A stretch of DNA of 64,000 nucleotides, taken from NCBI RefSeq assembly GCF_000478605.2, contig NZ_ASHX02000001.1, forward strand, positions 4,913,001-4,977,000. Direction: 5' to 3'. The position numbers and the translations under genes are program-made. The notes under the pieces were generated by a model, which did no database searches, had not been told where the DNA came from, and saw only the letters and a list, made by a program, of their open reading frames with translations. The DNA comes from Streptomyces thermolilacinus SPC6 (lineage in GTDB: Bacteria > Actinomycetota > Actinomycetes > Streptomycetales > Streptomycetaceae). Positions within the stretch are counted from its first letter, which is position 1. Each line of letters begins with the position of its first letter. Positions 44,641 to 52,070 of the stretch are shown here, one piece after another.

Positions 44641-45729
44641 GTGCATGTCGTACTCGCCGGCGGGGGGACCGCCGGCCACATCGAGCCCGCGCTCGCCCTC
44701 GCGGATGCCCTGCGCAGGCAGGACCCGACCGTGGGGATCACGGCCCTCGGCACGGAGCGGGGCCTGGAGACCCGGCTCGTGCCCGAGCGGGGCTACGAGC
44801 TGGCGCTCATCCCCGCCGTACCGCTGCCGCGCAAGCCCACCCCCGAGCTGATCACCGTTCCCGGGCGGCTGCGCGGCACGATCAAGGCCGCCGAGCAGAT
44901 CCTGGAGCGCACCAAGGCGGACTGTGTCGTCGGCTTCGGCGGCTACGTGGCCCTGCCGGGGTACCTGGCCGCCAAGCGGCTCGGCGTGCCCATCGTCGTC
45001 CACGAGGCCAACGCCCGCCCCGGCCTGGCCAACAAGATCGGCTCCCGGTACGCGTCGGCGGTCGCCGTCGCCACGCCCGACAGCAAGCTGCGCAACGCCC
45101 GCTACATCGGCATCCCGCTGCGGCACTCCATCGCGACCCTGGACCGCGCCCGGGTGCGCCCCGAGGCGCGCGCCGCGTTCGGGCTCGACCCCAACCTGCC
45201 CACGCTGCTGGTCTCCGGCGGCTCGCAGGGCGCCCGGCGCCTCAACGAGGTCGTCCAGCAGGCCGCTCCGGTGCTGCAGCGGTCCGGCATCCAGATCCTG
45301 CACGCGGTCGGCCCGAAGAACGAGGTGCCGCGCGTGGACAACATGCCCGGAATGCCGCCGTATGTCCCGGTATCGTATGTGGACCGGATGGACCTCGCGT
45401 ACGCCGCTGCCGACATGATGCTCTGCCGCGCGGGCGCGATGACCGTCGCCGAACTCTCCGCCGTCGGGCTCCCCGCCGCGTACGTCCCGCTGCCCATCGG
45501 CAACGGCGAGCAGCGGCTCAACGCCCAGCCGGTGGTCAAGGCGGGCGGCGGCCTGCTGGTCGACGACGCCGAGCTGACCCCCGAGTGGGTCCAGGGCAAC
45601 GTCCTGCCCGTGCTCGCCGATCCGCACCGGCTGTACGAGATGTCCCGCGCCGCCGCCGAGTTCGGCCGCCGGGACGCCGACCAGCTGCTCGTCGGCATGG
45701 TCCACGAGGCGATCGCGGCACGCCGGTAG
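44641..45729 (+). CDS. murG: Lipid II-forming N-acetylglucosaminyltransferase
   Basis: 362 residues, GT-B fold, peripheral on the inner membrane face. Adds GlcNAc to lipid I to give lipid II. The N-terminal LAGGGTAGHIEPALALADAL, FGGYVALPGYLAAK, HEANARPGLANK and the donor-site GGSQGARRLNE and RAGAMTVAEL are present. GTG start, 6 bases after ftsW. Confidence 0.96.
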   Translation: MHVVLAGGGTAGHIEPALALADALRRQDPTVGITALGTERGLETRLVPERGYELALIPAVPLPRKPTPELITVPGRLRGTIKAAEQILERTKADCVVGFGGYVALPGYLAAKRLGVPIVVHEANARPGLANKIGSRYASAVAVATPDSKLRNARYIGIPLRHSIATLDRARVRPEARAAFGLDPNLPTLLVSGGSQGARRLNEVVQQAAPVLQRSGIQILHAVGPKNEVPRVDNMPGMPPYVPVSYVDRMDLAYAAADMMLCRAGAMTVAELSAVGLPAAYVPLPIGNGEQRLNAQPVVKAGGGLLVDDAELTPEWVQGNVLPVLADPHRLYEMSRAAAEFGRRDADQLLVGMVHEAIAARR

Positions 45730-45762
45730 CGGCGCGCCCCGGCTGAGGGAAGGGCAGGGAGC

Positions 45763-46575
45763 ATGGCCGGACCGACGACCGCCGAGCGCGGCGCCAAGGG
45801 GGCCGCGGGCGCGTCGCCGGGCCGGCCTGCCGCCGGAAGGGGCCCGGAGCGCGACGGGGGCGCGAGCCGCCTTCCCGTGCGCCCCCGGGTCCTGTTCCTC
45901 GGCCTCGCCGCCCTGGCGCTCGTCTGCGGGGTCGTCTGGCTGCTCTACGGCTCCTCCTGGCTGCGCGTCGAGCGCGTCTCCGTCTCCGGCACGCGGGTGC
46001 TGACGCAGGCCCAGGTCCGCGCGGTGGCCGCCGTCCCGCTCGGCGCGCCGCTCGCCTCGGTCGACACGGACGCGATCGAGACGCGCCTGGTCCGCGCCCT
46101 GCCCCGGATCGACACGGTCGAGGTCGTACGGTCCTGGCCGAACGGGATCGGTCTCGAAGTGATCGAACGGAAACCGGTTCTGATCGCCCGACAGGGCGGA
46201 AAGTACGTCGAAGTGGACGCGAGCGGCACCCGCTACGCCACGGTGGACAAGGCGCCCGCCGGGGTGCCGCTGCTCCACCTCGCCGCCGGGCGGTCGCCCA
46301 GCCTGCGCCGCTTCGGCGCGGACCGGCTCGCGACCGGGGCGGTGGCCGTGACGGCCGGGCTCCCGGAGCGGATCGGCCGCGACCTCGAGGCCGTCCGCGT
46401 CCGCTCGTACGACTCCCTCACCCTGGAGCTGACGGGCGGCCGCACCGTCTTCTGGGGCAGCGGCGACGAGAACGAGGCGAAGGCGCGTGCGCTCATCGCC
46501 CTGATGAAGGCGGCGCCCAAAGCGGGACACTTCGACGTCAGTGCCCCGAGCGCCCCTGCGGCGTCGCGGAGTTGA
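45763..46575 (+). CDS. ftsQ: Cell division protein FtsQ
   Basis: 270 residues. Basic cytoplasmic N-terminus, one membrane segment at about 45-66, then a POTRA domain (LRVERVSVSGTRVLTQAQVR, about 67-135) and the FtsQ beta-domain. Bitopic scaffold of the FtsQ-FtsL-FtsB (DivIC) subcomplex. ATG with GGGCAGGGAGC upstream. Confidence 0.94.
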   Translation: MAGPTTAERGAKGAAGASPGRPAAGRGPERDGGASRLPVRPRVLFLGLAALALVCGVVWLLYGSSWLRVERVSVSGTRVLTQAQVRAVAAVPLGAPLASVDTDAIETRLVRALPRIDTVEVVRSWPNGIGLEVIERKPVLIARQGGKYVEVDASGTRYATVDKAPAGVPLLHLAAGRSPSLRRFGADRLATGAVAVTAGLPERIGRDLEAVRVRSYDSLTLELTGGRTVFWGSGDENEAKARALIALMKAAPKAGHFDVSAPSAPAASRS

Positions 46576-46665
46576 CGCACATATGCGCTGGCCAGCACCC
46601 TGGTTGGTCAGCGCTATGGGTGATCACATAGGGTGAAAAGAAAAACGGGAGGTTCGGCGTGTTCG

Positions 46666-46695
46666 TTGAACGCGCGCCACTTGTCGACTTAGTGT
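46666..46695 (+). promoter_or_regulatory. Candidate developmentally controlled ftsZ promoter with WhiA-type GTGTC
   Basis: TTGAAC (46666-46671) and TAGTGT (46690-46695) are 18 bp apart. GTGTC at 46692-46696, the complement of the WhiA core GACAC, overlaps the -10. In Streptomyces, ftsZ has several promoters and the sporulation one is controlled by WhiA/WhiB. A weaker TTGGTC/TAGGGT pair at 46604/46629 may be an additional vegetative promoter. Confidence 0.55.
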
Positions 46696-46731
46696 CCTGT
46701 TCGGAAGAGTCCAGGGAGCAGGCACACTGGT

Positions 46732-46780
46732 AACCCTAAACTTCAACGTTAGGGTTCGGGTCGGCGATTCGGACCGACCC
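46732..46780 (+). promoter_or_regulatory. Two adjacent inverted repeats in the ftsZ leader
   Basis: AACCCTAA (46732-46739) pairs with TTAGGGTT (46749-46756), and GGGTCGG (46758-46764) with CCGACCC (46774-46780). They lie between the promoter candidates and the ftsZ start. They could be an operator and an RNA hairpin, respectively; roles unknown. Confidence 0.5.
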
Positions 46781-46854
46781 TTCGGCATCCGCCGTCGCGG
46801 CGCGCCACGCAGCGCGCAGTGGCGGCACGTAACTCGAGGCGAGAGGCCTTCGAC

Positions 46855-48078
46855 GTGGCAGCACCGCAGAACTACCTCGCAGTCATCAAGGTCATCGGTG
46901 TCGGCGGCGGTGGTGTCAATGCCATCAACCGAATGATCGAGGTCGGTCTCAAGGGCGTCGAGTTCATCGCCATCAACACGGACGCGCAAGCCCTGTTGAT
47001 GAGTGACGCCGACGTCAAGCTGGACGTCGGCCGTGAACTCACCCGCGGCCTCGGGGCCGGGGCCAACCCGGCAGTCGGTCGCAAGGCGGCAGAGGACCAC
47101 CGCGAGGAGATCGAGGAGGTCCTCAAGGGGGCCGACATGGTCTTCGTCACCGCCGGCGAGGGCGGCGGCACCGGTACCGGCGGCGCACCCGTCGTCGCGA
47201 ACATCGCGCGCTCCCTCGGCGCGCTCACCATCGGTGTGGTCACCCGCCCCTTCACCTTCGAGGGCCGGCGCCGCGCGAACCAGGCGGAGGACGGCATCGC
47301 CGAGCTCCGCGAAGAGGTGGACACCCTCATCGTCATCCCCAACGACCGGCTGCTGTCCATCTCGGACCGCCAGGTCAGCGTGCTGGACGCGTTCAAGTCC
47401 GCCGACCAGGTGCTGCTCTCCGGTGTTCAGGGCATCACGGACCTCATCACGACGCCGGGCCTGATCAACCTCGACTTCGCCGACGTCAAGTCGGTCATGT
47501 CCGAGGCCGGTTCCGCGCTCATGGGCATCGGCTCCGCCCGTGGCGACGACCGCGCGGTGGCCGCCGCCGAGATGGCGATCTCCTCGCCGCTCCTGGAAGC
47601 GTCCATCGACGGCGCCCGCGGCGTGCTGCTCTCCATCTCCGGTGGCTCCGACCTCGGCCTGTTCGAGATCAACGAGGCCGCCCAGCTGGTCAGCGAGGCC
47701 GCCCACCCCGAGGCCAACATCATCTTCGGTGCCGTCATCGACGACGCCCTGGGCGACGAGGTGCGGGTCACGGTCATCGCGGCCGGGTTCGACGGCGGCC
47801 AGCCGCCCGCCCGCCGCGACAACGTGCTCGGCGCCTCGACGGCCAAGCGCGAGGAGCCCGCCGCCGCCCCGGCGCCCCGCCCCTCCGAGACCGCCCGCTC
47901 CGTGAGCTCCGGCCTCGGCACGGTGCCGGTCCGCGAGGAGGTCCCGGTCGCCCCGGCCGAGCCCGCCCCGAGCGTCGAGGCCCCGGTCTCGACCGTCACT
48001 CCGCCGTCGATCCCGACGACCCGCCCGTACCCGGACAGCCAGGCCGAAGAGCTGGACGTCCCGGACTTCCTGAAGTGA
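46855..48078 (+). CDS. ftsZ: Cell division GTPase FtsZ
   Basis: 407 residues, tubulin-like. Polymerises into Z-rings that lead cross-wall and sporulation septum formation. GTP-binding G-box GGGTGTGG (103-110), GVGGGGVNAINRM near the N-terminus, T7-loop NLDFADVK, a Pro-rich linker (about 325-395) and the C-terminal anchor peptide ELDVPDFLK. The GTG at 46855 is chosen (VAAPQNYLAV) with GAGAGG upstream; the in-frame GTG at 46819 would add 12 residues unlike the family. Confidence 0.97.
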   Translation: MAAPQNYLAVIKVIGVGGGGVNAINRMIEVGLKGVEFIAINTDAQALLMSDADVKLDVGRELTRGLGAGANPAVGRKAAEDHREEIEEVLKGADMVFVTAGEGGGTGTGGAPVVANIARSLGALTIGVVTRPFTFEGRRRANQAEDGIAELREEVDTLIVIPNDRLLSISDRQVSVLDAFKSADQVLLSGVQGITDLITTPGLINLDFADVKSVMSEAGSALMGIGSARGDDRAVAAAEMAISSPLLEASIDGARGVLLSISGGSDLGLFEINEAAQLVSEAAHPEANIIFGAVIDDALGDEVRVTVIAAGFDGGQPPARRDNVLGASTAKREEPAAAPAPRPSETARSVSSGLGTVPVREEVPVAPAEPAPSVEAPVSTVTPPSIPTTRPYPDSQAEELDVPDFLK

Positions 48079-48100
48079 CGGCCCTCGAAGTGACTCTGAC

Positions 48101-48865
48101 GTGATAGAGCGGTACGACACCGAGGACGGCGCGCACTTCGCCTTCACCGACCGGTGGGGCGGGGTGAGCGCCGTTCCGTACGAGGAGCTCAACCTCGGGG
48201 GCGCGGTGGGCGACGACCCCGCCGCCGTACGGCAGAACCGGAAGATCGCGGCCGACCGGCTCGGTGTCGATCCGGAGCGGGTCGTCTGGATGCACCAGGT
48301 GCACGGCCGGACCGTCCACGTGGTGGACGGGCCCTGGCCGGCGGAAGCGGGAGTGCCGGAAGGCGACGGTGTCGCCACCGCCCGGCGGGGGCTGCCGCTC
48401 GCGGTCCTCACCGCGGACTGCGTCCCCGTCCTCCTGGCCGACCCCGTCGCCGGGGTCGTGGCCGCGGCCCACGCGGGGCGGCCCGGCATGGCCGCCGGGG
48501 TCGTCCCGGCGGCGGTCGAGACCATGACCGTGCTGGGGGCGGAGCCCTCCCGGATCGTCGCCAGGACCGGACCCGCCGTCTGCGGACGCTGCTACGAGGT
48601 CCCGGCCGCCCTGCGGGACGAGGTCGCCGCACGTGAACCGGCCGCCTGGGCCGAGACGTCCTGGGGGACACCGGCGGTCGACGTGGTCGCCGGGGTCCAC
48701 GCCCAGCTGGAGCGGCTGGGGGTGCGGGACCGCCGGGCGTCGGAGGTCTGCACCCGCGAGTCGGGCGACCACTTCTCGTACCGCCGCGACCGTACGACGG
48801 GGCGACTCGCGGGATATGTCTGGCTTGATGGGGGAACCGCCCGGCCGAAGGCCGGGGGAGGATAG
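48101..48865 (+). CDS. pgeF: Peptidoglycan editing factor PgeF (YlmD family)
   Basis: 254 residues, laccase-like multicopper-oxidase fold family DUF152. In E. coli PgeF removes misincorporated L-Ser/Gly from UDP-MurNAc precursors. Metal-site residues are visible in WMHQVHGRTV, LTADCVPVLLAD and AAAHAGRPGM, and in CGRCYEV. It lies between ftsZ and yggS as in many Gram-positive bacteria. GTG start. Confidence 0.9.
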   Translation: MIERYDTEDGAHFAFTDRWGGVSAVPYEELNLGGAVGDDPAAVRQNRKIAADRLGVDPERVVWMHQVHGRTVHVVDGPWPAEAGVPEGDGVATARRGLPLAVLTADCVPVLLADPVAGVVAAAHAGRPGMAAGVVPAAVETMTVLGAEPSRIVARTGPAVCGRCYEVPAALRDEVAAREPAAWAETSWGTPAVDVVAGVHAQLERLGVRDRRASEVCTRESGDHFSYRRDRTTGRLAGYVWLDGGTARPKAGGG

Positions 48866-48868
48866 GGA

Positions 48869-49588
48869 ATGACGGACCGCAGGACGGAACTCGCCGAGAA
48901 CCTCGCGCGAGTGGAGGAACGTATTGCCGCCGCCTGCGCGGCGGCCGGGCGTGAGCGCGAGGACGTGACCCTGATCGTGGTCACCAAGACCTACCCCGCG
49001 AGCGACGTCCGCATCCTCCATGAACTCGGCGTCCGCCATGTCGCGGAGAACCGGGACCAGGACGCCGCCCCCAAGGCCGCAGCGTGTTCCGATCTCGATC
49101 TGACATGGCACTTCGTCGGTCAGCTCCAGACCAACAAGGTGCGGTCAGTGGCCGGTTATGCCCAGGTCGTGCAGTCGATCGACCGGTTGAAGCTGGTTTC
49201 CGCTCTCTCGGCCGCCGCCGAGCGGGCCGGGCGGGAGCTGGGCTGCCTGGTCCAGGTCGCGCTCGACGCCGACGCGGGGGAGCGGGGCGCGCGCGGCGGG
49301 GTCGCGCCCGACGGCGTCGAGGAGTTGGCGGCCGCGGTGGACGACGCGCCCGGGCTCCGGCTCGGCGGGCTGATGACGGTGGCGCCGCTGGCGGGACCGT
49401 ACGCGGGCCGTCAACGTGCGGCGTTCGACCGGCTGATGGAATTGTCGTCGCGCCTGCGCGCGACCCGTCCTGCTGCGAACATGGTGTCGGCGGGGATGAG
49501 TGCGGACCTCGAGGACGCGGTGGCCGCCGGGGCGACACATGTGCGCATCGGTACGGCGGTACTCGGAGTCCGACCCCGGCTCGGGTAA
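48869..49588 (+). CDS. YggS-family PLP-binding protein
   Basis: 239 residues, alanine-racemase-like barrel without the second domain. The PLP Lys is in VVTKTYPASD, with HFVGQLQTNK, SAGMSADLEDAV and VRIGTAVLG family motifs. Maintains PLP and amino-acid balance; no catalytic reaction is established. The canonical H-x-I-G-x-L-Q-x-N-K has Val for Ile here. ATG, 3 bases after pgeF. Confidence 0.93.
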   Translation: MTDRRTELAENLARVEERIAAACAAAGREREDVTLIVVTKTYPASDVRILHELGVRHVAENRDQDAAPKAAACSDLDLTWHFVGQLQTNKVRSVAGYAQVVQSIDRLKLVSALSAAAERAGRELGCLVQVALDADAGERGARGGVAPDGVEELAAAVDDAPGLRLGGLMTVAPLAGPYAGRQRAAFDRLMELSSRLRATRPAANMVSAGMSADLEDAVAAGATHVRIGTAVLGVRPRLG

Positions 49589-49712
49589 CGTCGCGAAGCA
49601 AGTCGGACCACAGTAGAAAATATGGTCTTTTCCGCCAAATAGCGGACAGGCCCAGTGGATCGCGGGCGCGACCTGACGTTGTCGATCCACCACAGAGCGG
49701 AGGAATCGGAGA

Positions 49713-50330
49713 ATGGCCGGCGCGATGCGCAAGATGGCGGTCTACCTCGGCCTCGTGGAGGACGATGGGTACGACGGCCGGGGATTCGACCCCGATGACG
49801 ACTTCGAACCCGAACTCGAGCCGGAGCCCGAGCGTGACCGGCGCCACCACCAGCCCCCCCGGCAGGTGGAGCGCGAGGAGCCGGTCCGCGCGCCGGTAGC
49901 GCAGCCTCCGGTTCAGCGTGAGCCCGTTCCGCTTCCCGCTGAAAGCGGACGACCCGCCCGAATCGCCCCCGTGGCGTCCATCACACCTGAACGCCCGAGC
50001 CTGGAGAAGAGCGCACCGGTGATCATGCCCAAGGTCGTGTCCGAGCGGGAGCCCTACCGGATCACGACGCTGCACCCGCGGACCTACAACGAGGCCCGTA
50101 CCATCGGGGAACACTTCCGCGAGGGCACGCCTGTGATCATGAATCTCACGGAGATGGACGACACGGACGCGAAGCGACTTGTCGACTTTGCCGCCGGTCT
50201 CGTCTTCGGGCTGCATGGCAGCATTGAGCGAGTGACGCAGAAGGTGTTCCTGTTGTCGCCTGCTAACGTCGATGTCACGGCGGAGGACAAGGCCCGCATC
50301 GCAGAGGGCGGATTCTTCAACCAGAGCTGA
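49713..50330 (+). CDS. sepF: Cell division protein SepF
   Basis: 205 residues. Amphipathic membrane-targeting N-terminus (MAGAMRKMAVYLGLVEDD), an acidic then Pro-rich linker, and a C-terminal SepF fold (VITTLHPRTYNEARTIGEHF-like start to RVTQKVFLLSPANV). Anchors FtsZ to the membrane in Gram-positive bacteria lacking FtsA, and no ftsA is present in this cluster. ATG with CGGAGGAATCGGAG upstream. Placed between yggS and sepG. Confidence 0.95.
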   Translation: MAGAMRKMAVYLGLVEDDGYDGRGFDPDDDFEPELEPEPERDRRHHQPPRQVEREEPVRAPVAQPPVQREPVPLPAESGRPARIAPVASITPERPSLEKSAPVIMPKVVSEREPYRITTLHPRTYNEARTIGEHFREGTPVIMNLTEMDDTDAKRLVDFAAGLVFGLHGSIERVTQKVFLLSPANVDVTAEDKARIAEGGFFNQS

Positions 50331-50396
50331 GACACGACACCGGGAACAGCCCGGCCGGAAGGCCGGTAGAGAGAGCCAGGGGAGAGGGAACGCGGG

Positions 50397-50693
50397 ATGG
50401 GTATCGCACTACAGGTGATCTACATCGCGCTGATGTGCTTCCTGATCCTGCTGATCTTCCGGCTGGTCATGCAGTACGTCTTCCAGTTCGCCCGATCATG
50501 GCAACCCGGCAAGGCGATGGTGGTCGTCCTGGAGGCCACCTACACTGTCACCGATCCACCACTGAAGCTTCTGCAGCGGTTCATCCCACCGCTGCGTCTC
50601 GGGGGCGTGGCACTCGACCTGTCCTTCTTCGTTCTGATGATCATCGTCTACATCCTGCTCAACATCGTGGGTACCTTCGCGATGAGGGTGTGA
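50397..50693 (+). CDS. sepG: YggT-family membrane protein SepG (YlmG)
   Basis: 98 residues, two membrane segments (about 5-25 and 72-93) joined by the conserved TDPPLKLLQRFIPPLRLGGVALDLS loop typical of YggT. In Streptomyces SepG helps localise SsgB and thus FtsZ to septum sites and affects nucleoid shape. ATG, 66 bases after sepF. Confidence 0.93.
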   Translation: MGIALQVIYIALMCFLILLIFRLVMQYVFQFARSWQPGKAMVVVLEATYTVTDPPLKLLQRFIPPLRLGGVALDLSFFVLMIIVYILLNIVGTFAMRV

Positions 50694-50742
50694 GCGATAC
50701 GGTCCTGCCGACTGCCGACGACTACGTAGAGGTGAAGAAGAG

Positions 50743-51819
50743 ATGCCGCTGACCCCCGAGGACGTGCGGAACAAGCAGTTCACGACCGTCCGTCTCCGAG
50801 AAGGCTACGACGAGGACGAGGTCGATGCCTTTCTCGACGAGGTCGAGGCCGAGCTGACCCGCCTGCTCCGGGAGAACGAGGACCTCCGCGCGAAGCTGGC
50901 CGCCGCGACGCGCGCCGCCGCGCAGAACCAGCAGCAGCAGGCGATGCGCAAACCGCCGGAGCAGCAGGAGCGCCCGGTCGGCCCCGGCGGTCCGGGGGGC
51001 CCGGTGCCCGCCGCCATATCGGGTCCGCCGGTCCAGCAGCAGCCCCCGCAGATGGGTCCCCCCCAGCTGCCCGGTGGTGCTCCTCAGCTGCCGGCCGGTC
51101 CCAGCCACGGCGGACCGCAGGGTCCGCACGGCCCCGGCCCCATGCAGGGCGGCCCCATGGGTGGTCCGATGGGCGGACCCATGGGTGGTCACGGTCCGGG
51201 GATGCCCCAGCAGGGGCCCGGCGGCGACAGCGCTGCGCGCGTTCTGTCGCTTGCCCAGCAGACTGCCGACCAGGCGATCGCGGAGGCCCGTTCCGAGGCC
51301 AACAAGATCGTCGGTGAGGCCCGTTCGCGCGCCGAGGGCCTGGAGCGGGACGCCCGCGCCAAGGCCGACGCGCTGGAGCGGGACGCGCAGGAGAAGCACC
51401 GCGTCGCGATGGGCTCCCTGGAGTCCGCCCGCGCCACGCTGGAGCGCAAGGTCGAGGACCTGCGCGGCTTCGAGCGCGAGTACCGCACGCGTCTGAAGTC
51501 GTACCTGGAGAGCCAGCTGCGCCAGCTGGAGAGCCAGGGCGACGAGTCGCTGGCCCCGCCGCGCACGCCGTCCGCCGCCCCGTCGCTGCCGCCGTCCCCG
51601 TCGATGGCGTCGGCCGGTGCGAACGGCCCGTCGTACGGCGGCAACCAGCCGATGGGCGGCTCCCCGTCGATGGGCGGCGGCCCGTCGTACGGCGGCCAGC
51701 AGCAGATGTCGCCGGCGATGACGCAGCCGATGGCACCGGTGCGGCCCCAGGCCCCGCAGCCGATGCAGCAGGCCCCGTCGCCGATGCGCGGTTTCCTCAT
51801 CGACGAGGACGACAACTAA
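50743..51819 (+). CDS. divIVA: Polar growth protein DivIVA
   Basis: 358 residues. Conserved N-terminal lipid-binding domain MPLTPEDVRNKQFTTVRLRE and first coiled coil (about 1-67), a Pro/Gln/Gly-rich linker with GGPMGGPMGG-type repeats (about 68-160), a second coiled coil (about 165-265), and a Gly/Pro/Met/Gln-rich tail ending FLIDEDDN. Sits at hyphal tips and directs apical wall growth and branching; essential in Streptomyces. ATG. Confidence 0.96.
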   Translation: MPLTPEDVRNKQFTTVRLREGYDEDEVDAFLDEVEAELTRLLRENEDLRAKLAAATRAAAQNQQQQAMRKPPEQQERPVGPGGPGGPVPAAISGPPVQQQPPQMGPPQLPGGAPQLPAGPSHGGPQGPHGPGPMQGGPMGGPMGGPMGGHGPGMPQQGPGGDSAARVLSLAQQTADQAIAEARSEANKIVGEARSRAEGLERDARAKADALERDAQEKHRVAMGSLESARATLERKVEDLRGFEREYRTRLKSYLESQLRQLESQGDESLAPPRTPSAAPSLPPSPSMASAGANGPSYGGNQPMGGSPSMGGGPSYGGQQQMSPAMTQPMAPVRPQAPQPMQQAPSPMRGFLIDEDDN

Positions 51820-51838
51820 AGCCGAAGGCAGTCGGCGA

Positions 51839-51881
51839 GGGCCGGGCCCGGGACGTGATGTCCCCGGCCCGGCCCGTTGTC
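51839..51881 (+). terminator. Terminator after divIVA
   Basis: Imperfect GC-rich stem (51839-51854 with 51860-51875, two bulges, loop GTGAT) followed by GTTGTCGT. Starts 20 bases after the divIVA stop. Confidence 0.65.
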
Positions 51882-52011
51882 GTCCCCGCACGGCCTTGTC
51901 GTCCCCGCACGGCTGTCGTCTTCCTGCACGTGCTCGCGGTGCCCACGACTCCGGCGCGGGGACGCGGGAACGCCCACCGCCGTCCTCGGGACGAGGTGCG
52001 GCACACCGGAA

Positions 52012-52037
52012 AGCCCCGGCCGAACGCGGCCGGGGCT
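52012..52037 (-). terminator. Terminator after ileS
   Basis: Perfect 11-bp stem AGCCCCGGCCG with loop CGTT on the minus strand, followed by TTTCC. Located 34 bases after the ileS stop; it may also stop transcription arriving from divIVA. Confidence 0.8.
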
Positions 52038-52070
52038 CTCGGGCGCCGGGGCGTGTCCCCGGAGCGGGGC

